Origin: Flavobacteriales bacterium
GTDB lineage: Bacteria; Bacteroidota; Bacteroidia; Flavobacteriales_D; Crocinitomicaceae
Direction: 5' to 3'
NCBI GenBank assembly: GCA_947460825.1
Contig: CANHHA010000018.1
Span: 1-55,797, forward strand
Length of the DNA stretch: 55,797 nucleotides
Shown piece by piece: positions 1 to 9,303 of this stretch. The notes beneath the pieces are model-generated. The model did no database searches. It was not told the DNA's origin and saw nothing but the letters and a program-made list of their open reading frames with translations. The number at the start of each line of letters is the position of its first letter. Positions within the stretch are counted from its first letter, which is position 1. A program made the position numbers and the translations under genes.

Positions 1-1
1 A

Positions 2-2167
2 TTTCCGCCGAATTTAAAAGACATTGAAGACGTGGTCGTTTCGGTAAAGAAGTCTAACCCTGGTCGTGAAATCATGCTACGCGTGGTCAATAAGCGGGAC
101 AGTATAAACCCATGGAATTATCCCCATACCGTTGACGTTTATATCAAGGCCAGTGAAAAACTGGAGTTTCCGCCCAAAGAAAAACAAAAAAAGGAGGAAT
201 CCGAAGAACGCCCATTTGAAGAACCAACAGATACGCTGAGCAATCGAATGAACTTGGTAGAGGTTCAAATGAATCGTTCCTATGCCCCACCAAACAAAGT
301 AAAAGAAATTCGAAATGCCTTCGACCTCTATGGGAATTCGCAAAATCTGTACTACACGACTACCGTAAAAAGTAATTTCAATTTTTTCGAAAACCTGCTA
401 CATTTAGATGACCTTCACGAAACCCCTGTCAGCTCACCCATCTCGATTCCGGGAATTCTTTCCTACAAATATCGCTTAGAGGAAAAATATGAGGAGGATG
501 GCCAACTGATTTCCCGGATTAAAATCATTCCAAGAAATACTGCAACCACTACCCTTGAGGGGTATATTTGGGTCATTGATACGCTATGGTTGGTTAAGAA
601 GTTGTCGCTTACCATGAACAAAGGAAATCTACTCATTTATGACCATTTCGAAATCAATCAAGAGTTTGAACATCCTGGTGATACCCTGTGTGTGCTTACT
701 AAGCAAACGTTGAATTATGGGGTGAAATATAAATCTGAAACCTCTAATGCTTCCACCATCGCGTTGTTTAGTAACTATAATTTCAAACCAAATTTTCCTG
801 CTAAATTTTTTAATACGGAGGTGGCAATCACGGAACAAAGTGCGTATGAAAAAGACAGTGCATTCTGGGGACAAACGCGCGCGGTTGGTTTGAGTGAAGA
901 AGAAAAGCGGTTTATCTTTTTAAAGGATAGCATATCGGAAGCGCATAATAAAAAAGAATACTTGGATTCGGTGGATGCAGTATTTAATAAAATTACCGCC
1001 TTGAAAATCCTTTGGTTTGGTGTGGACCACAGAAATCGTGTAAAGCGGCAACAGTTCTCTTTTGGTTCTTTGGCTACGATGGTGCAACCGATTGGCATTG
1101 GGGGTCCTCGAGTTGCTCCGAATTTTGACTACTTCAAAAAATGGGAAAACCAACGCACCTACGATTTTTATACCCGAATCTCCTATGGTTTTCTGAATCG
1201 TGACCCCAAGGGTGTCATCTGGAATCGGTATCGTTTCGACCCCTTCCATCAGGGGGATGTTTCGGCTTCACTCAGTCACGAATTTGATGTGATCCGAGGT
1301 TTTGACGCCATCACTCAAATTTACAGGAGGAACAATTTTATTGAAGCCACACAATTGAATGTAGGGATTAACTATGAATTGGTGAATGGCCTATACGCTG
1401 GAGCGAATATTAACTTGGCGGAACGAAGAAGCTTGAGTGATTTTAAATTTTTAGAACTTGCCGATGAGTTTATACCAAACGACAGTGCCATGATTTTCAA
1501 TCCTTATCAGGCATCTATTGTATCCTTTGATCTCTCCTTTGTTCCAAAACAGCGGTATATGAGGGAACCCTATCGCAAAGTAGTCTTGGGTTCCGCTTGG
1601 CCCACCTTTAGTATTTATTACAAAAAAGGAGTGTCGGGACTTTTTGGAAGCGATATTAATTATGATTATGTGAGTTTTGCTATCCAGCAAAATTTCAAAT
1701 TAGGCTTATTGGGTAATACAAGCTATCGCTTATTGTCGGGAACCTTTATTACCATGAAGGATGTTCGCGAACCGGACTTACGGTATCAACGGCGATCGGA
1801 TCCCATATGGTTTTCAAACCCTTTGTACTCGTTTCAAGGCCTAGATACAACGCTCCCTACCAAAAGCTGGGTGCATGAGGCACACTTTGTTCACCACGAC
1901 AACGGCGCGATTTTAAATAAAATTCCCTTCATGAAAAAAACACGCATCGGATTAGTCGTTGGTGGGGGAGCGATGTACGTGTTGGAGCACAAGTACCAGC
2001 ACTATGAACTACTCGCTGGGTTGGAACGCAGCTTTAAACTATCTAGGAGGAGGCTACGCATCGGTATTTACGGCTGTGTGTCTGATGGGAATCAAACCGA
2101 CATGAGATTAACCTACAAGGTGTCTTTTGCGTTGTTGGATGACCGAAACATGAAATGGAACTTCTAG
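2..2167 (+). CDS. DUF5686 family outer-membrane protein, 5' end cut by window
   Basis: The frame is open from base 2, so the true start lies upstream of the window and only the last roughly 720 residues are seen. The first half is mixed and charged. The second half has alternating aromatic/polar beta-strand stretches typical of an outer-membrane barrel, and it ends in a strand finishing with KWNF. Family: DUF5686, large Bacteroidota proteins that usually carry an N-terminal carboxypeptidase-regulatory-like domain (that part would be outside the window). Function is unknown; an envelope location is inferred. The stop codon TAG (2165-2167) and the stop of the converging lspA gene share one CTAG tetranucleotide. 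Confidence 0.8.
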   Translation, partial: FPPNLKDIEDVVVSVKKSNPGREIMLRVVNKRDSINPWNYPHTVDVYIKASEKLEFPPKEKQKKEESEERPFEEPTDTLSNRMNLVEVQMNRSYAPPNKVKEIRNAFDLYGNSQNLYYTTTVKSNFNFFENLLHLDDLHETPVSSPISIPGILSYKYRLEEKYEEDGQLISRIKIIPRNTATTTLEGYIWVIDTLWLVKKLSLTMNKGNLLIYDHFEINQEFEHPGDTLCVLTKQTLNYGVKYKSETSNASTIALFSNYNFKPNFPAKFFNTEVAITEQSAYEKDSAFWGQTRAVGLSEEEKRFIFLKDSISEAHNKKEYLDSVDAVFNKITALKILWFGVDHRNRVKRQQFSFGSLATMVQPIGIGGPRVAPNFDYFKKWENQRTYDFYTRISYGFLNRDPKGVIWNRYRFDPFHQGDVSASLSHEFDVIRGFDAITQIYRRNNFIEATQLNVGINYELVNGLYAGANINLAERRSLSDFKFLELADEFIPNDSAMIFNPYQASIVSFDLSFVPKQRYMREPYRKVVLGSAWPTFSIYYKKGVSGLFGSDINYDYVSFAIQQNFKLGLLGNTSYRLLSGTFITMKDVREPDLRYQRRSDPIWFSNPLYSFQGLDTTLPTKSWVHEAHFVHHDNGAILNKIPFMKKTRIGLVVGGGAMYVLEHKYQHYELLAGLERSFKLSRRRLRIGIYGCVSDGNQTDMRLTYKVSFALLDDRNMKWNF

Positions 2168-2832
2168 TCTTGACTGACCTTGGGTTTTCTAAATGTAAAT
2201 AACTGCTTTCGATTGATCAGGATCATCAACCCTACCCCGATGGAAATGCAAGAGTCAGCTACATTCCAAATGGCGGGAAATAAGGGTTCTCCACCTACCC
2301 AAGGCATCCACGTTGGCCAATAGGCATCAAACTGAAACATATCCACCACATTACCAAATAAAAACCCTTTGTTTCGAACTTCTACCGGGTAAGAAATTCC
2401 GTATTGATCACAGGTTGTTTTTATGCCGGAACCTTCCAATTGGTTAAAACTCTCGCAGGGGTTGAATGGAAAAATAAAATCGTACACCATGGAATCAATT
2501 AAATTCCCTGTTGCACCGGCTAAAATCATAGTTAATGCAATTAATTGAGGCCAAGCTACCTGGCGTTTAATCTCTAACAAAATGTAATAACTGATACCCG
2601 CGATTGCCACTATTCTAAAAACGCTTAAGGCTAATTTAGCATAAATAGAACCACCCAGCGTGGTGCCGAAAGCCATTCCCTGATTTTCAATGTAATGCAG
2701 CGCAAACCAATTCCCAATGACATATCGAGTCTCGTTTGGAACAAATGAAGATTTAATATAGAGCTTCACCCATTGATCTACTGCTAATAAAATCAATAGT
2801 ATTGCTAGTGCAATCCAGTGTTTTTTACTCAC
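2164..2832 (-). CDS. lspA: Lipoprotein signal peptidase (signal peptidase II)
   Basis: Inner-membrane aspartyl protease that removes the signal peptide from prolipoproteins at the lipobox Cys. About four membrane segments are visible. The two catalytic Asp residues sit in the family motifs GNVVDMFQF and WNVADS. At 222 residues it is longer than the usual 160-170, because of a roughly 40-residue loop between GNLIDSMVYDF and the first catalytic motif; longer LspA proteins are common in Bacteroidota. The start is GTG at 2832, overlapping the TGA of the upstream DksA-like gene (GTGA), so the pair is translationally coupled. Possible substrates in this window are GldH and the DUF3298 lipoprotein. 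Confidence 0.95.
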   Translation of the reverse strand: MSKKHWIALAILLILLAVDQWVKLYIKSSFVPNETRYVIGNWFALHYIENQGMAFGTTLGGSIYAKLALSVFRIVAIAGISYYILLEIKRQVAWPQLIALTMILAGATGNLIDSMVYDFIFPFNPCESFNQLEGSGIKTTCDQYGISYPVEVRNKGFLFGNVVDMFQFDAYWPTWMPWVGGEPLFPAIWNVADSCISIGVGLMILINRKQLFTFRKPKVSQD

Positions 2833-3215
2833 GAATTCTTTTGGGCGTTTTTAGCATCAATACTCATTGTGGCGTGAGGCACAAGGCGTAAACGCTCCTT
2901 GGGGATTAATTGGCCGGAGACTCTGCAAATCCCGTACGTTTTATTTTGAATTCGTACTAACGCTGCTCGTAGGCTTTGAATAAACTTTTCCTGACGTGCG
3001 GCGAGTTGCGCTACCTCTTCTCGCGATAAGGTCTCTGAACCGTCTTCCATCATGTTAAACGTTCTACCAGTATCATCGGTACCGTGATCGTCATTGTGCG
3101 ATAAAGACCCTTTGAGCAAGTTGTAATCTACCTGAGCCTCTTCTAGTTTTTTATTAATCAATTCTTTGAACTGCTCAAGTTCAGCATCGGAGTATCGTGT
3201 TTTATCGGTTGACAT
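2829..3215 (-). CDS. TraR/DksA family regulator with degenerate zinc finger
   Basis: A 128-residue protein with a long coiled-coil N-terminal half and a C-terminal DksA/TraR-type domain (YGICRVSGQLIPKERL). The family normally has a C4 zinc finger; here only one Cys remains, as in the common Bacteroidota form. DksA-type proteins bind in the RNA polymerase secondary channel, so a transcription role is inferred. ATG at 3215 is preferred to a longer in-frame start at 3239 because family members begin close to MSTDKTRYSD and because a promoter -7 box at 3237-3244 would overlap the longer start. First gene of a two-gene operon with lspA. Confidence 0.88.
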   Translation of the reverse strand: MSTDKTRYSDAELEQFKELINKKLEEAQVDYNLLKGSLSHNDDHGTDDTGRTFNMMEDGSETLSREEVAQLAARQEKFIQSLRAALVRIQNKTYGICRVSGQLIPKERLRLVPHATMSIDAKNAQKNS

Positions 3216-3236
3216 AGGGCGTTGTTTGAAAGGTAA

Positions 3237-3264
3237 CAAATATATAATTTAATTCAATTTCCAA
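3237..3264 (-). promoter_or_regulatory. Bacteroidota-type promoter of dksA-like/lspA operon
   Basis: Read on the minus strand, TATATTTG (3244-3237) matches the TAnnTTTG -7 element and a TTG (3264-3262) lies 17 nt upstream, as the -33 element. This gives a leader of roughly 15-17 nt before ATG 3215. Confidence 0.6.
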
Positions 3265-3323
3265 GCATTGAATCATATAAAGTTAAAATAAAAGGTTCAA
3301 CAAGAAATGATTAATTTAGTTGC

Positions 3324-4292
3324 ATGATTCGCTTCTTCGGGGATAATAGGCCCTTTGCCCTTTTTTTTCTACCTCTTGTTCTTCTTGGGTTTCACCTTAC
3401 CTATCGGTTAACGTTTTCCGCCATTGGGCCTTTAGACATTGAATTTGGTTGGTGGGGAAACGCGACGCTTGAACAGGGCCGCTCCAGTATATATACTGAA
3501 ATCCTTGCGGCAACGTGGGTGCTGATGAATGCCATTGCATTGAACTACACCTTTAACTCTGCCGAATTCAATGAGAAAAACACCTATTTACCTGCATTGA
3601 ATTTTGTGGTTTTTTCGGCACTTTTTATGGATTTCTATGAATTCAACGGCTTTCATTTGGCTTCAAGCATGATCATTTTATCCTTAAGTCAGTTTTTGAA
3701 ATTAAACCAAAACCAAACAGGAACCTTACGGATTTTTAATGCGGCCTTTTTTATCGCAATCGCGGCTACCGTATACCCACCTTTTGTGCTGCTCCTTCCA
3801 ATTGGCATGCTATGCTACCTTATTTTTCGGCCTTTTCAAATGCGAGAATTCTATTTTTATATCCTTGGGAGCTCCATACCTTTTATTTATTTAATCAGTT
3901 TCTTCTATCTGTATGATCTTCAATTCACCCCCTTTATTTACGCTTGGAATCCTTTTTTATTAAACTTCTCGTTGACTCATGCGATTAATGCAGCCGTCCT
4001 GTTCTGTCTTTTTGTGGTCAGTATAATTGGGGTGCGCCATAAACTTTCGAATGCGGGAAATCGAATGAAAAAAGAAATACAATTGATCAATCTTTTTGGG
4101 GTTGGGATATTTTTTTCTTTGTTGTTTTGTGCTTTTTTAGGCGAACCCTCCTTGAAAATCGAGTATTTTACCATTCCTTTAAGTATACTTTTCAGCTTTC
4201 CTTTACTGTCAAAACGGTTTAGCCTTCCCTCCTCGCTTTTGTTCTATCTTTTCTTGATTTATGGCTTACTTAAGTTTACTTTTCTTGACTAG
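3324..4292 (+). CDS. Polytopic membrane protein, DUF6427-like
   Basis: A 322-residue protein with about eight to nine hydrophobic segments through its length and short loops. It begins MIRFFGDNRPFALFF, resembling the flavobacterial DUF6427 family of unknown function; the assignment is from memory of the family and is moderate. No catalytic motif is visible. It lies upstream of purQ on the same strand, with 41 bp between that contain a good promoter for purQ, so it is probably a separate transcript. Confidence 0.6.
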   Translation: MIRFFGDNRPFALFFLPLVLLGFHLTYRLTFSAIGPLDIEFGWWGNATLEQGRSSIYTEILAATWVLMNAIALNYTFNSAEFNEKNTYLPALNFVVFSALFMDFYEFNGFHLASSMIILSLSQFLKLNQNQTGTLRIFNAAFFIAIAATVYPPFVLLLPIGMLCYLIFRPFQMREFYFYILGSSIPFIYLISFFYLYDLQFTPFIYAWNPFLLNFSLTHAINAAVLFCLFVVSIIGVRHKLSNAGNRMKKEIQLINLFGVGIFFSLLFCAFLGEPSLKIEYFTIPLSILFSFPLLSKRFSLPSSLLFYLFLIYGLLKFTFLD

Positions 4293-4316
4293 CTTCTCTA
4301 AGAATTGATACCTTTG
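4285..4316 (+). promoter_or_regulatory. Promoter of purQ-purD-gldE-HAD operon
   Basis: TACCTTTG at 4309-4316 matches the TAnnTTTG -7 element and TTG at 4285-4287 lies 21 nt upstream. ATG of purQ is at 4334, giving a leader of about 13 nt. Confidence 0.6.
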
Positions 4317-4333
4317 TAGCTCAAATAACAGAT

Positions 4334-5026
4334 ATGAAATTCGGTGTAGTTACTTTCCCTGGATCCAATTGCGACCAAGACATGGTTTACGTGCTGAAGG
4401 ATTTATTGAATCAAGAAGTAGTGTCATTGTGGCATAAAGATACGGATTTACAAGGCGTAGACATGGTGATACTCCCCGGTGGTTTTTCCTATGGAGATTA
4501 CCTACGGTCTGGTGCCATTGCAAAATTTTCGCCCATTATGAACGAAGTGATTACACATGCGAATCGCGGGGGATATGTGCTTGGGATTTGCAATGGGTTT
4601 CAGATATTAACAGAAAGTGGCTTGTTGCCTGGCGCATTATTACACAATACAGAACGAAAGTTTATTTGTAAAAACGTATACATTACTCCCGGAACTACGG
4701 CAACACCCATCACTGCGGGTTTATCTAAGGGTGAAGTGTATAAAATCCCGATTGCACATGGGGAAGGCAGGTTTTATGCCCCTCAGGATACCATCACTGA
4801 ATTAACAGACAATGAGCAGATTTTATTTCAATATGCTCGCGTAGACGGCAAAGTGGATGAGGCCAATAATCCCAATGGGTCCGTAATGAATATCGCTGGA
4901 ATCACCAACAAAAATAAACGTGTATTTGGTATGATGCCGCACCCAGAACGCGCTGCAGATAGCGACTTGAACAATCGAGACGGATTGGCATTTTTTGAAT
5001 CGCTTTTAACTCATTGTGCCATATGA
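4334..5026 (+). CDS. purQ: Phosphoribosylformylglycinamidine synthase, glutaminase subunit
   Basis: Releases ammonia from glutamine for the FGAM synthase step of de novo purine synthesis, acting with PurL and PurS in the cytoplasm. Class I glutamine amidotransferase fold: oxyanion region LPGGFSYGDYLRSG (residues 47-60), nucleophile Cys86 in GICNGFQ, and the catalytic His/Glu pair in the C-terminal PHPERA. The length of 230 residues is normal for a stand-alone PurQ. It overlaps purD by ATGA (5023-5026). A separate PurQ implies a separate PurL elsewhere in the genome. Confidence 0.95.
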   Translation: MKFGVVTFPGSNCDQDMVYVLKDLLNQEVVSLWHKDTDLQGVDMVILPGGFSYGDYLRSGAIAKFSPIMNEVITHANRGGYVLGICNGFQILTESGLLPGALLHNTERKFICKNVYITPGTTATPITAGLSKGEVYKIPIAHGEGRFYAPQDTITELTDNEQILFQYARVDGKVDEANNPNGSVMNIAGITNKNKRVFGMMPHPERAADSDLNNRDGLAFFESLLTHCAI

Positions 5027-6297
5027 GGGTATTATTAATTGGTTCTGGCGGACGAGAGTCGGCTATTTCTTGGAAAATCTCTCAAAGTTCCATGTTAGAG
5101 GCCCTTTTTATTGCTCCGGGAAATGCCGGAACGAAGCAATTTGGAAAAAACATCGCGCTGAATGTAACAGATTTTGAGGCCGTTAAATCGTTCGTGATTG
5201 AGCAAAAAATAGAAATGGTTATCGTTGGGCCGGAAGAACCGTTGGTATTGGGAATTGCCGATTTTTTCAAAAAAGACCCTCAATTGAGAAGCGTTTCATT
5301 AATTGGCCCGACCCAAGCAGGTGCCGCCTTAGAAGGAAGTAAGACCTTTGCCAAGGAATTTATGCAGCGCCACAAAATTCCAACCGCAAAATACGGATCA
5401 TTTACCCTTGCGACCTTACGCGAGGGCATCGCGTTTTTGCGCAGTATGAAAGCGCCATACGTGCTGAAAGCGGATGGTTTAGCGGCAGGTAAAGGAGTGT
5501 TAATCCTTGACGACCTAAAAACTGCAGAGGATGAACTCACCCAGATTCTATTGGATGAAAAATTCGGTGCTGCGGGGCAAAAGGTAGTCATTGAACAATT
5601 TCTGAAAGGCATAGAGCTTTCTGTATTTGTAGTAACGGATGGGATTTCTTTTAAATTACTACCCGAAGCGAAAGACTATAAGCGTATTGGCGAAGAAGAC
5701 CAAGGAGAAAATACGGGCGGTATGGGGGCGATTTCCCCGGTTCCATTTGCCAACGCGGCATTTATGGATAAGGTATTAAATCAGGTGATTATCCCAACCG
5801 TTAAAGGAATCAAAAAAGAGCAAATCGACTACCGAGGGTTTATATTCTTCGGATTAATCAATGTAAAAGGGGATCCCTATGTGATCGAATATAATTGCAG
5901 AATGGGAGATCCTGAGTCAGAGGTGGTAATTCCACGCATCAAATCAGATCTTTTGGATTTATTGGAAGGTGTAGCTACTAAAACGTTGTCTGAACGCGAT
6001 GTGCAATTTGCTGAGCATTCTGCAGCTACTGTCATGATGGTTTCTGGGGGCTATCCTGCAGCTTACCAATCAGGGAAAATTATTTATGGGCTAAACTCCG
6101 TAACCGATGCCTTAGTATTTCATGCAGGAACCACCGCTGATGGGCCACAAGTACTCACCAATGGCGGACGAGTTCTTGCAGTGACTTCCTTTGGAAAAAC
6201 GCTTAAACAAGCGTTGGACCGCTCCTATGCGGGCATCTCAAAAATATCCTTTGAAAATGCTTATTTTCGACGGGATATCGGTAAAGACGTACTTTAA
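5023..6297 (+). CDS. purD: Phosphoribosylamine-glycine ligase (GAR synthetase)
   Basis: Joins glycine to 5-phosphoribosylamine with ATP in de novo purine synthesis. N-terminal MRVLLIGSGGRESAI, then an ATP-grasp domain (APYVLKADGLAAGKG, metal/ATP motif NCRMGDPESE) and a C-terminal domain; about 424 residues, normal for PurD. A TTG 9 nt upstream is in frame, but ATG 5023 overlaps the purQ stop (ATGA) and fits family starts. The stop overlaps the gldE start by one base (TAATG). Confidence 0.96.
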   Translation: MRVLLIGSGGRESAISWKISQSSMLEALFIAPGNAGTKQFGKNIALNVTDFEAVKSFVIEQKIEMVIVGPEEPLVLGIADFFKKDPQLRSVSLIGPTQAGAALEGSKTFAKEFMQRHKIPTAKYGSFTLATLREGIAFLRSMKAPYVLKADGLAAGKGVLILDDLKTAEDELTQILLDEKFGAAGQKVVIEQFLKGIELSVFVVTDGISFKLLPEAKDYKRIGEEDQGENTGGMGAISPVPFANAAFMDKVLNQVIIPTVKGIKKEQIDYRGFIFFGLINVKGDPYVIEYNCRMGDPESEVVIPRIKSDLLDLLEGVATKTLSERDVQFAEHSAATVMMVSGGYPAAYQSGKIIYGLNSVTDALVFHAGTTADGPQVLTNGGRVLAVTSFGKTLKQALDRSYAGISKISFENAYFRRDIGKDVL

Positions 6298-7562
6298 TGG
6301 GCGAACAGTTATACATCATACTTTTTATATTTTCCCTCATTGGTTCAGCCTTTTTTTCTGGCATGGAACAAGCCTATCTTTCTTCCAATCGATTGAGGAT
6401 TGAAGTGGAGCGAACGCGAGGAAGTATGCGGGGAAAAGTAAATGCCATATTTTATCGGAACCAATCTACTATGATTGCCATGATGCTCCTAGGGAATAAT
6501 ATTTCACTCGTGATCTATGGTATAACCTTTGGTCATTTGCTAATCGGGGAGTCTAAGCAATTATGGGGCATTGAAAACGAAATATTAATCCTAATCATCC
6601 AAACCATTCTTTCTACGTTATTGGTGTTAATCGGTGCAGAGTTTTTTCCAAAAGCAATTGCCTCTATTAATCCAAATCGTTTTTTGAACATCGGTACCTA
6701 TCCCCTATTGATTGTGTACGGAATTCTTTATTTACCGACCCAATTCGTGCTGTTTTTAAGCTTAATTCTGTTAAAAGCCACGGGATCAAAAATGAAATCC
6801 TCCGAAAAAGTATTTTCTAAAATCGACCTAGAACACTACGTGGAAGACCTAAATGCGCGAATCGCTCCAGAGCAGGAATTGAAACATGAGATGACCATTT
6901 TACAAAATGCGCTTGAATTCAATCATGTGAAAGCGAGAGACTGCATGATTCCGCGCACCGAAATTATCGCGGTTGATGTAACAGAGTCGATGGAATCCAC
7001 CCTGGCGCTTTTTCAACAGAAAGGCATTTCAAAGATTGTAATCTATCGAAACTCCATTGATAATATCATTGGCTATGTTCACTCGTATGATTTCTTTAGT
7101 AATCCCAGCTCAATTACGCAAATATTAAAACCCATCGGCTTTGTACCCGGGGTGCTTTCTGGCACGGAACTATTAGAAACCTTTTCAAAACAAACAGGCA
7201 ATATCGCGATAGTGAACGATGAATATGGCGGTACGGCAGGTATCATTACCATCGAAGACGTTATTGAAGAAATTTTTGGAGATATTGTAGACGAACACGA
7301 CAAAGAAGATTGGCTAGAGGAACAAATTTCTGATCATGAATTTGTTTTTTCGGCGCGGGTAGAAATTGATTACATCAACGAAAATTATCCCATAAATCTT
7401 CCCGAATCCGAAGAATACGAAACCCTAGGAGGCCTCATCACCTATCGCCTTGAGCGAATTCCTGAGAAGGATACCACCCTGGCCCTTAACAACGATATTC
7501 GCCTGGTGATTGAAGAAGTCAGTGAACGAAGAATCGAAAAAGTACGCTTATTTATTCGATAA
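6297..7562 (+). CDS. gldE: Gliding-motility-associated protein GldE (CorC/HlyC-like)
   Basis: A 421-residue membrane protein. The N-terminal DUF21-type region has about four membrane segments (residues 1-150). A CBS-domain pair follows (about 200-330, with PRTEIIAVD and NDEYGGTAGIITIEDVIEE) and then a C-terminal CorC/HlyC domain. These features match GldE, required for or supporting gliding and T9SS function in Flavobacteriia; a generic CorC-type transporter is the alternative. Both ends overlap neighbours by one base (TAATG), so it is in one operon with purQ, purD and the HAD gene. Confidence 0.8.
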   Translation: MGEQLYIILFIFSLIGSAFFSGMEQAYLSSNRLRIEVERTRGSMRGKVNAIFYRNQSTMIAMMLLGNNISLVIYGITFGHLLIGESKQLWGIENEILILIIQTILSTLLVLIGAEFFPKAIASINPNRFLNIGTYPLLIVYGILYLPTQFVLFLSLILLKATGSKMKSSEKVFSKIDLEHYVEDLNARIAPEQELKHEMTILQNALEFNHVKARDCMIPRTEIIAVDVTESMESTLALFQQKGISKIVIYRNSIDNIIGYVHSYDFFSNPSSITQILKPIGFVPGVLSGTELLETFSKQTGNIAIVNDEYGGTAGIITIEDVIEEIFGDIVDEHDKEDWLEEQISDHEFVFSARVEIDYINENYPINLPESEEYETLGGLITYRLERIPEKDTTLALNNDIRLVIEEVSERRIEKVRLFIR

Positions 7563-8227
7563 TGCATTGGAATCAATCCAACATTCAGGCGGTCATCTTT
7601 GATATGGACGGCGTGCTCATTGATTCCGAACCGCTGTGGAAAATCGCCATGTTCGATGTGTTTTCCTCCTTAGGGAGCACCTTAACGGCCCAAGATTTTC
7701 AACGAACCGTAGGATTGCGCATAGACCAAGTAGTGGAATACTGGAATCATGAAGACCAATGGGGGATTGATGACATTCATTCGGTGGTAAATCAAATCAT
7801 AGATCGAATGGTTGAGTTAGTCGCTGAAAATCCATATCCTTTACCCGGTGTTATTGATGCCCTTGATTATCTGAGTAAAACGGATATAAAAATCGGATTA
7901 GCCACTTCATCACCACAACGTTTAATTGATACCGTGCTCAAATACCTAAACATTGCGCATTATTTTGACGCCGTGCATTCTGCAGAGGTTGAACGCTACG
8001 GAAAACCTCATCCGGATGTATACCTCAAAACGGCTGAATCTCTTGGAGTAAAACCAAACAAGTGCCTTGTGATAGAAGACTCATTGAATGGAGTGATTTC
8101 TGGAAAAGCGGCACTGATGAGCGTGGTGTGTATTCCTGAAAAAACCCATGTCCCAAATCCTAAATTAATCCTTGCCGATTACCACTTTAATTCCATGAGT
8201 GATTTTCTAACCGATTTTCGTGCCTGA
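7562..8227 (+). CDS. HAD-superfamily sugar-phosphate phosphatase (HAD-IA)
   Basis: A 221-residue HAD-IA hydrolase of the beta-phosphoglucomutase/HxpB type. Motif I is FDMDGVLIDSEP (nucleophile Asp14, acid Asp16), motif II is LATSS, motif III is the Lys in GKPHPDVY, and motif IV is VIEDSLNGV. Substrate is probably a hexitol or sugar phosphate, but this cannot be read from the sequence. The start ATG overlaps the gldE stop (TAATG). It ends the purQ operon; a fresh promoter for ruvB follows. Confidence 0.85.
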   Translation: MHWNQSNIQAVIFDMDGVLIDSEPLWKIAMFDVFSSLGSTLTAQDFQRTVGLRIDQVVEYWNHEDQWGIDDIHSVVNQIIDRMVELVAENPYPLPGVIDALDYLSKTDIKIGLATSSPQRLIDTVLKYLNIAHYFDAVHSAEVERYGKPHPDVYLKTAESLGVKPNKCLVIEDSLNGVISGKAALMSVVCIPEKTHVPNPKLILADYHFNSMSDFLTDFRA

Positions 8228-8255
8228 GTGTAGGCCACCAATTCAAATGGAATGG

Positions 8256-8263
8256 TAAATTTG
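8256..8263 (+). promoter_or_regulatory. -7 promoter element before ruvB
   Basis: TAAATTTG matches TAnnTTTG exactly and lies in the 54-bp gap between the HAD gene and ruvB. The start codon is 18 nt further on, so the leader would be about 14 nt. No clear -33 TTG was found at the expected distance. Confidence 0.5.
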
Positions 8264-8281
8264 TAGTACAAAGTACACCCA

Positions 8282-9301
8282 TTGGAAGAATCATTTGATT
8301 ATCGAGAACAGGCAGAAAACCAAGAACAAGATTACGATAAGGTCTTGAGACCAAAAACCTTGGCAGATTTCGCTGGACAACCCGCAGTGGTTGATAATCT
8401 TCATATTTTCGTTAAAGCCGCAAAACTGCGAAACGAACCCTTAGACCACGTCTTGTTGCATGGGCCTCCGGGTTTAGGAAAAACCACCTTAGCCAATATC
8501 ATTGCTAATGAAATGGGAGTTGGTTTTAAAGTAACAAGTGGTCCCGTTCTGGATAAACCCGGCGATTTAGCTGGATTGTTGACCAATCTGAGCGAAGGCG
8601 ACGTGCTTTTTATTGATGAAATACATCGCTTAAGTCCGGTAGTAGAGGAATACCTGTATTCGGCGATGGAAGATTATGTGATCGATATCTTGTTGGACTC
8701 AGGCCCAAATGCGCGAACCATTCAAATTACACTGAACCCATTTACGCTCATTGGAGCTACTACGCGCTCAGGATTACTTACCTCTCCCTTACGTGCACGC
8801 TTTGGTATTAATTCACGGCTTGAATATTATGACGCACAAACGCTCACCCACATCGTGGAGCGATCTTCAAGTTTGTTAAACATTCCAATCGATGAAACGG
8901 CCGCGTATATGATTGCCAGCCGAAGTCGCGGAACCCCGCGTATCGCGAATGCCTTGTTGCGAAGGGTCCGGGATTTCGCGCAAATTAAAGGTACGGGAAC
9001 CATAGACGACGCGATTACAGAAATTGCATTAAAAGCATTGAATGTAGACGAAAATGGCCTTGATGAAATGGACATTCGCATACTTAAGGTAATCATGGAT
9101 AAATTCAGTGGTGGACCGGTTGGATTATCAACCATAGCAACAGCAATTGGCGAAAATGCAGGGACCTTGGAAGAAGTATATGAGCCCTTTCTGATTCAAG
9201 AAGGATTCTTGATGCGCACCCCTCGCGGCCGAAAGGTTACGGAAAAAACCTACAAACACCTCGGGCGAGATATGGGGTATTTTCAAGGCGGATTGTTCTA
9301 A
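8282..9301 (+). CDS. ruvB: Holliday junction branch-migration helicase RuvB
   Basis: AAA+ motor that drives branch migration of Holliday junctions with RuvA. Walker A is GPPGLGKTT (residues 61-69), Walker B is LFIDEIHRL, the sensor region is GATTRSG followed by PLRARF, and a C-terminal winged-helix domain ends GYFQGGLF. The length of 339 residues is normal. The start is TTG at 8282: an in-frame TAG at 8264-8266 leaves no ATG or GTG option. Followed two bases later by queG on the same strand. Confidence 0.96.
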   Translation: MEESFDYREQAENQEQDYDKVLRPKTLADFAGQPAVVDNLHIFVKAAKLRNEPLDHVLLHGPPGLGKTTLANIIANEMGVGFKVTSGPVLDKPGDLAGLLTNLSEGDVLFIDEIHRLSPVVEEYLYSAMEDYVIDILLDSGPNARTIQITLNPFTLIGATTRSGLLTSPLRARFGINSRLEYYDAQTLTHIVERSSSLLNIPIDETAAYMIASRSRGTPRIANALLRRVRDFAQIKGTGTIDDAITEIALKALNVDENGLDEMDIRILKVIMDKFSGGPVGLSTIATAIGENAGTLEEVYEPFLIQEGFLMRTPRGRKVTEKTYKHLGRDMGYFQGGLF

Positions 9302-9303
9302 CG

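Noticed and set aside
2164..2832. Large insertion in LspA as a novel fusion
   Set aside because: Long loops between the catalytic blocks are common in Bacteroidota LspA.
2829..3215. Loss of zinc-finger Cys in the DksA-like protein as an anomaly
   Set aside because: The same form is usual in Bacteroidota, so it is not specific to this genome.
3301..3323. TAATTTAG as promoter of the DUF6427-like gene
   Set aside because: It has a mismatch in the conserved TTTG and no -33 element; too weak to list.
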